Assembly (NCBI RefSeq): GCF_014356525.2
Contig: NC_052510.1
Coordinates: 60,283,755 to 60,347,754, forward strand
Source of the DNA: Nilaparvata lugens
Lineage: Eukaryota > Arthropoda > Insecta > Hemiptera > Delphacidae
Length of the DNA: 64,000 nt
Direction: 5' to 3'
Below, one piece after another: positions 55,470 to 64,000 of the stretch. How positions within the stretch are numbered: the first letter of the stretch is position 1; every line of letters begins with the position of its first letter. The translations under genes were made by a program, and so were the position numbers. Under the pieces are notes generated by a model that did not search any database, was not told where the DNA came from, and worked only from the letters and a program-made list of their open reading frames with translations.

Positions 55470-55590
55470 AAGCCATCAAACCATCTAATTTTCTTGAATG
55501 TGTTTTTTAATATTATTTAGAGAGTTGGAAATCCTCAATCCTTTCGGAGGACACTCTTATTCGAGGGAAATCGGGCTCCCACATAATACT
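55000..55590. repeat. Interspersed repeat, inverse copy at 61137-61685
   Basis: The segment starting GGGCATGTACCTTATGGGCA and running through AATCACCCGGTACTTCG to GGAGGACACTCTTATTCGAG is present again, reverse complemented, at 61137-61685. In both places it abuts the same end of a GAGGTCCACG MITE. The tail (from GAGAGTTGGAAATCC) is also found at 51730-51802. The class is unknown. Confidence 0.75.
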
Positions 55591-55969
55591 ATAGTGAGGT
55601 CCACGTTATAATGGCAGTGGAGAAAGATAGCAGAACAACGTTGCTGATCCTCTATCTTGTCAATGCCTCCTATAGACGGTAGCTGATACAGGTTTATAGA
55701 TGTAATACTATCGGTTCATTCTTGTCTAAAATAATCAATTATATTTTATTAAGCAAGAAATTATATTTTTCAATAATTTCATAATTAATTTACATAACTA
55801 AGATGAAATATTATGTTAATTAATTATCAATTCTAAATTGTAAAAAGACGATCTGGCAACAGAGCAAAGCGAGAAAGATATAGCGCTATCCGCTTTATTG
55901 AATGATAGACAAGGATAGCAATACCATTGCTAATCAAACACTGCCATTATAACGTGGACCTCACTATAG
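55591..55969. repeat. MITE, TATAGTGAGGTCCACG family (in duplication unit)
   Basis: Partner of 51813-52176 in the tandem duplication. Confidence 0.9.
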
Positions 55970-56096
55970 ATCTAAAATACAAGACGTAAAGAAGAAATTA
56001 AATGCTTCAATTGGAAAAATTTAGAATTCCTTGAATCTTGCAATCATTATGCCACTGAGAGCATTGTTTGAATTGAGGAGGTTGGGTTCTCCTCAC

Positions 56097-56244
56097 CTTG
56101 TACTGGTTGATGGCTGCTTCCTCCTCAGCGAGTGCCTGTTGGCGGAGTGACTCCTCCACCCCCTCCGCCTGCTGGGCCGCCGTGCCGAACGACGATGACG
56201 TCGTATTCAGCGCCGAGACGCCGCTCTTAACGTCTGTCCGGTGG
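56097..56244 (-). CDS. lap: lap exon 3, upstream copy (duplicated, probably exclusive)
   Basis: The 148-nt exon encodes (S)HRTDVKSGVSALNTTSSSF, GTAAQQAEGVEESLRQQ and ALAEEEAAINQYK. It sits between a GAATGCTCTAG acceptor and AAG|GTGAGG. It starts in phase 2 and ends in phase 0, fitting the exons before and after. The segment corresponds to the charged linker after ANTH, where PICALM carries an EEEQ-rich stretch. A second copy at 52304-52451 encodes the identical peptide, with six nucleotide differences that are all third-position and silent. Because 148 is not a multiple of three, only one copy can be used per mRNA. This copy's acceptor has an 8-bp insertion next to the AG compared with the other copy, which breaks up the pyrimidine run. 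Confidence 0.85.
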
Positions 56245-57721
56245 CTAGAGCATTCAAACAATAAAAAATCCAATATCAATCCATTTTGTATTCATCTACC
56301 ACACCAAAATATTGTATTATTATATAATAATATTATTTATTTATTCATTTATTACATTCCACAATCACAATATCAAATTAATTGTTTTTCTTCCAAATTT
56401 ATAGATGACAAAGTCCAAGGTAAGGTTAGAATTTCACATGTAAAATTTTTATAAAATTTTAGTCCAAAATGAACAATGAAAACTATAAATTTTGAATTTA
56501 GATGGCTTGAATTAATAAATTTATTAGAAATATTCCACTCAATTACCATTTGTAACAAATAATATTGAGTTATTAAAAAAAAATTGGAACCATTGAAGAA
56601 ACACAAACTTAAAAACTTTGTAATTAATTTTAAATTATAAGTCTATCTTCAGCAGATATTGGATTCGCCCAAAGTTAGTAGACAGAAGGTTGGTCACTCA
56701 TCTATAGTATTTTTGTTGAAATGCAATTGGAGTGGGGGAACTGTAGTCGTGACGTTGGCTGTAGTACAGAGTAGGCAAAATATCGCATTCTTGAAAATCA
56801 TACGGTGACGTATAGTCAAATTATATAACACATGCAAGCTTTCAGCTTCTGCCTCACAATAATTATCAAAACATTTAAATAATACAAGCATTTTGCCATA
56901 TAAAAGCAAAAACCCTACCTCCTAACCTTCCCTTACAAACCCTTAAGGATTTTGCATATTCTAGGTCGTGTTTATATTTTGTAGTTTGGCTATACATCAG
57001 CTTGTGAATTTCGGGGATGAGATATTTTGATTCTCGTAGAACATGTGCTCGATACCAGCATGTGTTCAGTGCATTTATATGAATGAAATCCATCGGATTT
57101 ATCGGGATCGGTTTATCGGTTTAGATTTTTATGTAAGATTTTTTATGGCTTAATCTGAAATAATAATAGTATAACGTTGTCCACTAACGCTTTTCCAGCT
57201 TATTAACTTTCTCGTGTCACGTTTTTGATAGTGACTGATTGTGTCACAATTTGATTGTGTTCGAATGATTCTAGAAAAACTTTTAACTTCATTTTATTCA
57301 TATAAGTTGTATGAACTTGAAATATTGAACAACATAATTAGAATCGGTGATTCATTCGCTATAAGTATGGAGAATTTTTAAGTTCCAAGTCAATCTTGAG
57401 GGGATTAAACGACGATGTATTTGAAGCTAAAGTGAATAAACTGTATGCTCAGTGTGGTTACTCTATTACATTTTTACTACACGTGACGTCACGCTGGCGT
57501 TCCCCCCACCACTTCGAATCTTACACCTGTGAGTGATCAACCTTCTGTCTACTAACGTTGGGATTACCCCACTTGTTTTTCCAAATCAGGCTTCACTCTC
57601 GTCAAAATATAATCAAAGGTTGACGTTCAACCTACATTCGCATGTAGGCTACTCAAAAACCAGATGACAAAAATCATGAAGTGTAAACATAACCTATTTT
57701 TGGACAATTTCTATATAAATT

Positions 57722-57810
57722 TGAGAAAGGAACAGTTTTGGGCTCAAAGCCTGTTGTTCCTTTCCCAATCATTCATAGTTGAGAATTATATTGTATCTAT
57801 CAATTTATAA
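57722..57810 (+). repeat. LINE/SINE 3' tail hairpin
   Basis: GAGAAAGGAACAGTTTTGGG-CTC-AAAGCCTGTTGTTCCTTTCC. Confidence 0.75.
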
Positions 57811-57887
57811 ATAGATAAATATTCGACAAATAGTCGGCGATTTAAGTTAATTTCATTAACCCACTCTGTCCTAGCAGGCTTAGCTAA

Positions 57888-58742
57888 TCTATATAATATA
57901 AAAGCGAAATGGCACTCACTCACTCACTGACCGTCGTCTCACTCACCCACTCACTCGCAGAACTAAAAATCTACCGGACCAAAAACGTTCAAATTTGATA
58001 GATATGTTCAGTTGGTTCTTTAGAGGCGCACTAAGAACGGATTTGGGAAAATTTCCAAAGATACGCCCAAAATCTACGTTTTTTTTAGCGTTTTTAGCGT
58101 TTTCTCAGCTTTATCGATAACAATAATGGACAGAAATTGTTAAAATTTAGTACAAAAGCTGAGCTAGGGTGTAATAATGTTGTGTTAGAAGGAATTTGAA
58201 ATAACGCCGAAGAAACGCCCAAAATCTGCGTTTTTACAGCGTTTTTTGCCGTTTCTCAGCTTTTTCGAGAACAAATGAACAGAAAATGTTTAAATTTACT
58301 ACAAAAGCTCAGCTGGGGTGTAATTATATTGTGTTAGAAGGAATTTGAAATAACGCCAAAGATACGCTCAAAATTAGCGTTTTTTCGGCGTTTTCTCAGT
58401 TTTTTCATCAAGTAATGGACAATTAAAATGTTCAAATTTAAAATGATCAGTTAAAAAGTTCAAATTTGGTACAGAGGTTTAGCTAGGGTCTAAAATTTTG
58501 TGATAACTTTAATATTTCATCAAAGATACGCCCAAAATCAGTATTTTTCCAACGTTTTTATCAGCTTTTCTGCGTTTTCTCAGTACTTTGACTTTCTGAT
58601 GGAATGAAGCATGCTCAAATGAAAAATGCAGGCGAGCGAAGAGAGCCCGCTGATCTCATTTTTTGACGATCGAGTCGGTGGTCCAGGGGGTGGAGCCCTC
58701 TGGCTAGACGGATATGGAGAGCGAAGCGAGCCTGACGGCTAG
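57888..58742 (+). mobile_element. Helitron-like element, copy 4 (divergent interior)
   Basis: TC start, AAAAGCGAAATGGCACTCAC, then an interior unlike copies 1-3 with a repeated AGATACGCCCAAAATC-GCG-TTTT block, ending CCTGACGGCTAG. Confidence 0.55.
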
Positions 58743-58852
58743 TATCCAATAAGTAATTATCATCACAAAGTAGTGTCGGTGCAAACTAGACAACGCCATT
58801 TTCTAGGCCCTTGACGCTCGACGCTCAGACGCTTCCTGTATGTATCATGAAC

Positions 58853-58975
58853 GCTCTGACCACGCCACGCCACGCTCCGCTCTAGAACGCCACGCCACGG
58901 CACGCTCCGCTCTAGAACGCCACGCCACGGCACGCCACGCTCCGCTCTAGAACGCCACGCCACGCTCCGCTCCGC
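58853..58975. repeat. GC-rich tandem repeat CGCCACGCCACG / GCTCCGCTCTAGAA
   Basis: Roughly four units of 28-35 bp (ACGCCACGCCACGGCACGCT, CCGCTCTAGA), 68 bp from a lap exon donor. Opposite-strand open frames are by-products. Confidence 0.9.
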
Positions 58976-59042
58976 CTTCAGTGAGTTTGTACCCTAAGAA
59001 GGTGATTTAAAACTGAGCAGCAAAGAGCAAACCAAGTCCTAC

Positions 59043-59286
59043 CTAGCAGACTGTGTGGGTGTATTAGCGGCCGACCCCTTCTTGCCTTCTAGGGCAGCCA
59101 AGTGCTGCTCCAATGCATCTAGCAGACTGCTTGGTGCCTTGGTGAGGTCGGGGATCTCTCCCTTGTCGATTCCCACGTTCTCGGCCACCTTCAGGAATTC
59201 GCCCACCCGGTCCATGCGGATCAGGAACTTCTTGTAAAGGTCCAACGCCTCCCGGCACTGTTTCTTGTTCATGTCGAAGTATTTCT
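59043..59286 (-). CDS. lap: lap exon: end of ANTH domain and start of linker
   Basis: The 244-nt exon follows a TTTTTTCACAG acceptor and ends AG|GTAGGA. Joined to the previous exon it starts [20 protein letters not shown], then [19 protein letters not shown] and [20 protein letters not shown]. This is the best conserved C-terminal block of ANTH in AP180/CALM; human PICALM has the same EKYFDM, FLKVAE, GIDRGDIPDL and [11 protein letters not shown] blocks. The last residues ([11 protein letters not shown]) begin the disordered linker. The exon ends two bases into a Ser codon, so the next exon must begin with one completing base. Both copies of the duplicated exon do (AG+C). Confidence 0.96.
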
Positions 59287-59432
59287 CTGTGAAAAAACAA
59301 ACAACAAATTCATTACTTTGTAATAATTAGTACAGTACAATAATACAGATACATGATTAAAGCTCATCATGGTACAGGCCTATGTCTATAGTCAGATACG
59401 ATTACAACCAATAGTTAAGAGCTATAAATAGT

Positions 59433-59580
59433 ATATTTCGCACCTAGAGCAGAAAATGAGATTTCTCCAGCTCGAAATCGGTTTTCAAGTCCGAGGCCGT
59501 AGGCCGAGGACTAGAAAAGATTGAGAGCTGGAAAAACATTTTTGCCCGTGGTGCGAACGATATTTTTCGCCACACTACAG
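59433..59580. repeat. Repeat with CCGAGGCCGTAGGCCGAGG core
   Basis: Starts ATTTCGCACCTAGAGC and ends TTTTTCGCCACAC; the inverse equivalent lies at 26640-26790 inside the TTAA element. Confidence 0.75.
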
Positions 59581-59812
59581 GTATTGCTGACAAAATAAAT
59601 AAAGAATACTCGTTAAGCTATCGTACCTATCTCTTGATTTTAGTGATAGAAGATTTGCAGTCAGGATTTCAGATTCTTTTAAAATTTCACTTGGAATACC
59701 ACAGTCATCTTCAAGCATTTTTGAAAATTCGGAATGCACTAATCAACAATAAATAATTGAATAAAACTGGTTGCGAAGCGAATTAGTTTGATTCGAAACT
59801 GGAACTGAAATC

Positions 59813-60043
59813 ATGGCGACTTCAGCTGATGATGAAAGTGGACACTCGCCCGATCTAGCTGATGACTTATTAACTACTTCCATGAGCGGCTGGAAAGAGA
59901 CAACTTTCTGGCCTAGACCGGAAAAGAAACCCTTTTCTGACGTCGTCTGCAAACAAGGTCTTTCAGATCTACGTAGGGACTGGAAAACAGCTGCTTTCTG
60001 TGCAGTGTGGCGAAAACTCTTTTTAGATCTAACCATGATATAA
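59813..60043 (+). other. Short open frame, possibly repeat-borne
   Basis: A 76-codon frame begins MATSADDESGHSPDLADDLL in a fair start context and continues WKETTFWPRPEKKPF, RDWKTAAFCAVWRKLFLD. I do not recognise it. The GTGTGGCGAAAA segment near its end is shared with the repeat at 26641, so the frame may belong to a related repeat. No splice partners are seen. Confidence 0.2.
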
Positions 60044-60769
60044 ATCATCATTATTCCTACCTACAAAATAATAAATACAAAAGATAGCTATCTAATATAA
60101 AGATATCCATCACAAATAATAGGAAATAGACATTTAAGAAGATGATAGTGTGGACGATTATAAGAAGGCTATTGATATTATAAAATTATGTTGAATATTA
60201 TTATAGAGATGACATTTTTTCACGCTATTATTTCAAAATTCTGAACTCAACTAACCTAAAACTCAATTCATAAATAGAAAACAGAGCAGGCGACGCAAAC
60301 ACAAGCAGTGTCTCCTACTTGCATATTTAGCGCTTACGTGAGCTATAAAAACAAAGTAAGGCCACAAAGTCGAATCAGCTGATAAAAAATCTTCAAAATA
60401 CGTGGGCATTTGCTCCAGAGTTCAGGAGCATAAGGTAAGAGTATAAGGTAAAGCTTATTCATACAAAAATGAGCAAATGATTATGCTTCTACCTAATGCT
60501 CATGAGCAAAACCTTATGCTCCATGCTCAAGCTCATGAGCATATGCTTTGGTTTTATTCATGTACTACTTCCCCGCCCGCTTCAAGCTGGTTTCAATACC
60601 CATAGGGGATTGACTGTCGGGGAGCTCGGTTGTCGGGTGCGATCACGACAACCAGACCCCTCATATCCAGCAGGGGATCAGCTGGCGGGGAGCTTGGTGT
60701 CGTAAGCGTGTGAGGTTGTCGCCGACAACCAAGCTCCTTCGTTACAGTAGGAGATCAGCTGTCGGAGAG

Positions 60770-61136
60770 ACTATAGTCAGGTCCATAGCAGTGTTTAATT
60801 AGCAATGGTATTTTTATCCTTGTCTTTCATTGAACAAAGCATATAGCGCTATCTCTTTCTCGCTTTGCTCTGTTGCCAAATCGTCTTTTAACAATGTAGA
60901 ATTATTAACAAAATATTTCATCCCAATTATGAAAATTCAATTTAAAATTATTGAAAATATAATTTCTTGCTTGATAAAATATAATTGATTAGGTATTTTA
61001 AACAAGAATGAACGTTAATATTACATCAATAAACCTGTATCAGCTACCGTCTATAGAAGATATTGACAAGACAGAGGATCGGCAGCGTTGTTCTGGTATT
61101 TTTCTTCACTGACATTATAACGTGGACCTCACTATA
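60770..61136. repeat. MITE, TATAGTGAGGTCCACG family
   Basis: The left end is decayed (TATAGTCAGGTCCATAG); the right end is intact. Confidence 0.85.
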
Positions 61137-61685
61137 GTATGTGGGAGCCCGTCTCCTTGTATAAGAGTGTCTTCCGAAAGGATTGAGGATTTCCAACTCT
61201 CTAAATAATATTAGAAAACACATTCAAGAAAATTAGATGGTTTGATGGCTTGTATGACTAGATGCTCAATCGACCATAGATTCAATTATACAGTATACAT
61301 ACGAGATATCAAGGATGTAAGTGAAACATTTCAATATAAATAATGTTACCACTTTCTCAATTTTTTTAGTAAATGATCGATGTAAATGATTAAAGATTTC
61401 TTTATAATCGATTTTTAAACTGTTTTTTTTTTTGTTAATTATGACGTTGTTGTAACATTTAAATGTTGTGTGACAATAAATGATTATATCAGATTAATTA
61501 TTATTATTATTTAAAAATTGAATTACAAAAGAACCAGGAAAAACATGTTCGTTTTCAATAAGAAAGCAATAGTTATTCGAAGTACCGGGTGATTCAAAAA
61601 TGACTTTACAACTTTGAAAATCCATATAAATCTTATTAAACAAGGTACAGAGCTGGTTTTTTTGTTGTTATAAAGGAAAACACTT
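61137..61685. repeat. Interspersed repeat, inverse partner of 55000-55590
   Basis: This is the reverse complement of 55000-55590 over nearly its whole length. It is bounded on the left by a full GAGGTCCACG MITE (60770-61136) and on the right by half of another (61686-61833). Confidence 0.75.
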
Positions 61686-61833
61686 GCCCATAAGGTTTAA
61701 CGAGAATGAACGTTAATATTACATCAATAAACCTGTATCAGCTACCGTCTATAGAAGGTATTGACAAGACAGAGGATCGGCAACGTTGTTCTGCTATCTT
61801 TCTTCACTGCCATTATAACGTGGATCTCATTAT
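61686..61833. repeat. MITE, TATAGTGAGGTCCACG family, right half only
   Basis: Begins TTTAACGAGAATGAACGTTA and ends CATTATAACGTGGATCTCAT. Confidence 0.85.
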
Positions 61834-61921
61834 AGTTGACGGCAAAGGTATTTTTGCCAGGGGATCGGCTGACGCCTGTGGTCAAAATTGCGAGGAGCTT
61901 AGTTGTCGGGGAGACAGGTTG

Positions 61922-62221
61922 GCGGCGACCCGTAATTAGTACATTTTTCGTTATTCATTTATTTATTTATACATTGCTACTTACAATACCATTCTCAACT
62001 ATGAATGATTGGGGAAGGAACAACAGGCTTGAAGCCCAAAACTTTTCCTTTTCCAAATTTTTTTTTTTTTTGGACAATCTCTATCTAAATTTGGAAAAGG
62101 AAAAGTTTTGGGCTTCAAGCCTGTTGTTCCTTCCCCAATAATTCATAGTTGAGAATGGTATTGTAAGTAGCAATGTATAAATAAATAAATGAATAACGAA
62201 AAATGTACTAATTACGGGTCG

Positions 62222-62222
<1 letters not shown>
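61922..62222. repeat. 300-bp palindrome of a LINE-tail hairpin
   Basis: GGCGACCCGTAATTAGTACA...AAATAAATAAATG...GGAAGGAACAACAGGCTT on the left is exactly mirrored on the right around a T-run, putting two (AATAAATA) tails face to face. Confidence 0.9.

Positions 62223-62296
<74 letters not shown>
62223..62296. repeat. (AT)n microsatellite
   Basis: About 70 bp of alternating AT between two palindromes; a similar tract is at 62493-62536. Confidence 0.95.
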
Positions 62297-62327
62297 GCAC
62301 ATAACAGAAGAAACTTTAAAGTTTGTA

Positions 62328-62490
62328 ATATAAATTGAAACAGGAGACACGATATAAATAGATTGAAAATCTATTAAATCTAGAGTCTTCTCGGTTGAGA
62401 AAGGAGACACAGTCTCCGAAAATTTCCCCATTTCTAATGTAAGTTTTTAAGTGTTTTCAATCTATTTATATCGTGTCTCCTGTTTTGATT

Positions 62491-62492
<2 letters not shown>
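62328..62492. repeat. Foldback
   Basis: GAAACAGGAGACACGATATA-AATAGATTGAAAA is mirrored by TTTTCAATCTATTTATATCG-TGTCTCCTG. Confidence 0.9.
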
Positions 62493-62494
<2 letters not shown>

Positions 62495-62541
<47 letters not shown>

Positions 62542-63494
62542 CGAAATGGCAGTGGCACTCACTGACTGACTGACTGACTGGCTGACTCACTCACTCGCAT
62601 AACTAAAAATCTACCGGACCAAAAACGTTCAAATTTGGTAGGTATGTTCAGTTGGCGCTTTAGAGGCGCACTAAGAACGGATTTGGAAAAAATTCCAAAA
62701 ATACACCCAAAATCTGCGTTTTCCAGCTTTTTTTTGCGCTTTCTCAGCTTTATCGAGAACAAATGAACAGCAAATCTTCAAATTTACTACAGAAGCTCAG
62801 CTGGGGTGTAATAATGTTGTGTGTGAAGGAATTTGAAATAACGCCAAAGATACGCCCAAAATTAGCGGTTTTTTACGTTTTCTCAGTTCTTTCATCAAGT
62901 AATAGACAGAAAATGTTCAAATTTGGTACAGAGGTTTAGCTAGGGTCTAAAAATTTTGTTATGAGTTAAATATTTCATCAAAGATACGCCCAAAATCAGC
63001 GTTTTTCTCAGCTTTTCTGCGTTTTCTCAGCAAAGTACTGAGTACAAGTAATAGACAATTAAAATGTTCAAATTTAAAATGTTCAGTTAAAATGTTCAAA
63101 TTTGGTACAGAGGTTTAGCTAGGGTCTAAAAATTTTGTGATGTGGTAACTTTAATATTTAATCAAAGATACGCCCAAAATCAGCATTTTTCCAACGTTTT
63201 TCTCAGCTTTTCTGCGTTTTCTCAGTACTTTGACTTTCTGATGAAATCTAGCATGCTCAAATTAAAAATGCAGGCGAGTGAAGCGAGCCCGCTGATCTCA
63301 TTTTTGGACGATCCAGTCGGGGGGTTTAGGTAGCTTAGTTTAGGATCCTGAAGTTGTTTTTTTGTAGCAGTTTTGCTGTTCCTATTTCGGAACTAGGAAA
63401 CATACTCGACTGTAAAGAAAACATATCATATGCTGCAATGAGAATCATAATACGGCTAGACGGATATGGCGAGCGAAGCGAGCCTGACGGCTAG
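62495..63494 (+). mobile_element. Helitron-like element, copy 5 (divergent interior)
   Basis: (AT)n, AAAAGCGAAATGGCAGTGGC, an interior with AAAGATACGCCCAAAATTAG blocks as in copy 4, and CCTGACGGCTAG end. An insertion near 63322-63455 splits the 3' GC-rich part. Confidence 0.55.
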
Positions 63495-63559
63495 TAGGTT
63501 ATATTCATCACTTTATAATTAGTTTCATTTGTGAAAATAATAACGAAAACAATCATTAC

Positions 63560-63768
63560 CAAGTAGGTTGATGATGCTATCGTTGTAGCCGGCAAACAGC
63601 CGTATGAGGTCGCGGAAGAGCAGCATGAACGCCATGTTGATGACTCCGTTGCTGAGATCGGTCGGCGTGCAGTCGAACTCTAGCAGAGCGTCCAACTGAG
63701 CCTGCAGTGCCGGCAATGTCTTCAACAGGTTCTCTGCGTTCATTGTGCGCAGAACGCCGTCTTCCTTC
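63560..63768 (-). CDS. lap: lap exon: ANTH domain, C-terminal helices (first exon visible in window)
   Basis: The 209-nt exon lies between a TTTGTAG acceptor and a G|GTAATG donor. It reads [19 protein letters not shown], then [26 protein letters not shown] and [12 protein letters not shown]. This is strongly similar to the middle of the ANTH fold of PICALM/AP180, where the matching human segment carries the same RTMN, LLKT, NGVIN, AFMLLF and IINLLEK blocks. It begins with one base that completes a codon from an upstream exon outside the window (phase 2) and ends one base into the Glu codon of EKYFDM (phase 1). This part of ANTH is an alpha-helical solenoid. The lipid-binding lysines lie in earlier helices that are not in this window. 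Confidence 0.94.
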
Positions 63769-63874
63769 CTACAAACAAATCATGATGAATTGTAATTAGT
63801 ACATGGTAAATGATAACAAGAATGGTCGATCATCCAATAAAATATAAAATAACAGAATAGAATAAAATAAGGGT

Positions 63875-64000
63875 GTGTCACATTGAATGCGTATATGTGC
63901 AAATGCACGTCAGATCATGCATGAGCCGAAAAACAAAATTTGGAAAGAGTCATTGAAAAACGTTGTGACTTGCATGTAGCTGCTCACACTGAACGCAACC
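63875..64000. repeat. MITE, CACATTGAATGC end, cut by window edge
   Basis: Matches the first 125 bp of 28334-28605. Confidence 0.85.

Larger units (their letters stand above)
51680..57447. repeat. Tandem segmental duplication carrying the 148-nt lap exon
   Basis: About 1.97 kb at 51680-53646 recurs in the same orientation at 55470-57447, separated by 1.8 kb of different sequence. Each unit holds a GAGGTCCACG MITE (51813-52176; 55591-55969), the exon and about 1.2 kb of intron. Differences are frequent (roughly 3-4 per 100) from the MITE through the exon and rare in the intron right of it (52460-53640 versus 56255-57440). The 3' breakpoint follows ...AAACTGTATGCT in both copies. Confidence 0.9.
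56245..59042 (-). other. lap: lap intron upstream of the duplicated exon
   Basis: The intron holds a GC-rich tandem repeat (58853-58975), a Helitron-like copy (57888-58742), a LINE-tail hairpin (57722-57810) and the 1.2-kb intronic arm of the tandem duplication (56245-57447). Between 57448 and 57720 I see only a short unassigned stretch. Confidence 0.75.
59287..63559 (-). other. lap: lap intron, repeat-filled
   Basis: The 4.3-kb intron holds a Helitron-like copy (62495-63494), a foldback (62328-62492), (AT)n tracts, a 300-bp palindrome (61922-62222), one and a half copies of the GAGGTCCACG MITE (60770-61136, 61686-61833) and an interspersed repeat (61137-61685) matching 55000-55590 in inverse. 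Direct repeats of a GGGGATCAGCTG/TTGTCGG type lie at 60590-60780 and 61855-61935. From 59590 to 59810 I see nothing recognisable. Confidence 0.8.
8478..64000 (-). other. lap: AP180/CALM-type clathrin assembly gene (lap), 3' two thirds, 5' end outside window
   Basis: Ten coding exon slots on the minus strand join in one frame through GT-AG introns: 63768-63560, 59286-59043, 56244-56097 or 52451-52304, 48627-48505, 44560-44431, 42140-42051, 36354-35911, 30431-30323, 19464-19362 and 8615-8478. Their phases (2/1, 1/2, 2/0, 0/0, 0/1, 1/1, 1/1, 1/2, 2/0, 0/stop) all match, giving 1738 coding nt. The first two exons closely match the end of the ANTH domain of PICALM/AP180. The rest is a disordered tail with NPF, DPF and DLF-like motifs. 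The product binds PI(4,5)P2 membranes, clathrin and AP-2, and sets coated-vesicle size and synaptobrevin retrieval at endocytic sites. The start codon and first ANTH helices lie beyond 64000. Splicing is inferred from sequence alone. Confidence 0.92.

Noticed and set aside
58763..58963. Arg/Trp-rich minus-strand protein next to a lap exon
   Set aside because: Translation of a GC-rich tandem repeat; the exon ends at a normal donor before it.
63875..64000. Next upstream lap exon at the window edge
   Set aside because: The sequence matches the MITE at 28334; no ANTH residues are encoded here.

Overview
The window is insect genomic DNA, not bacterial or viral. It is AT-rich, and one spliced gene is diluted by very long introns packed with transposable elements. 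LINE relics of several clades, Helitron-like elements, foldback MITEs and tRNA-derived SINEs fit an arthropod. The repeat style suggests a hemipteran, perhaps a planthopper, but that is an inference I cannot test here.

One host gene dominates. It lies on the minus strand, enters from beyond position 64000 and stops at 8478. Ten exon slots can be joined with consistent GT-AG splice sites and consistent codon phases. They encode the second half of the clathrin assembly protein AP180/CALM (Drosophila lap, like-AP180): the end of the ANTH phosphoinositide-binding fold (63768-59043), then a long disordered tail with NPF, DPF, DLF/DIF and DLL-type motifs for EH proteins, AP-2 and clathrin, ending in a DPFGAL-stop exon at 8615-8478. 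The coding part in the window is 1738 nt, with one copy of a duplicated exon counted. The N-terminal exons lie outside the window.

Layout from high to low coordinates: ANTH exons at 63.8-63.6 and 59.3-59.0 kb; a 148-nt exon present twice (56.2 and 52.4 kb) inside a tandem duplication of about 2 kb; motif exons at 48.6, 44.5 and 42.1 kb; a GC-rich Gly/Ala/Pro exon at 36.4-35.9 kb; then short exons at 30.4, 19.4 and 8.6 kb. The two largest introns (about 10.7 and 10.9 kb) and the 3' flank (1-8477) are almost entirely repeats.

The most notable non-host structure is at 20.5-27.5 kb, a four-level nest. A minus-strand LINE relic is split by a (GT)n-bearing repeat, which is split by a TTAA-flanked terminal-inverted-repeat element, which holds a LINE with an intact 998-codon endonuclease/reverse transcriptase ORF. 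Just upstream, overlapping its start by ATGAGTAA, is the C-terminal end of an ORF that looks like an RNA-virus superfamily 1 helicase. Other mobile DNA includes an internally deleted mariner, a hAT-type element with a perfect 8-bp target duplication, a 275-bp MITE with 7-bp target duplications found inside three different host repeats, a THAP-bearing inverted-repeat element, a MADF-bearing relic and a head-to-head SINE palindrome.
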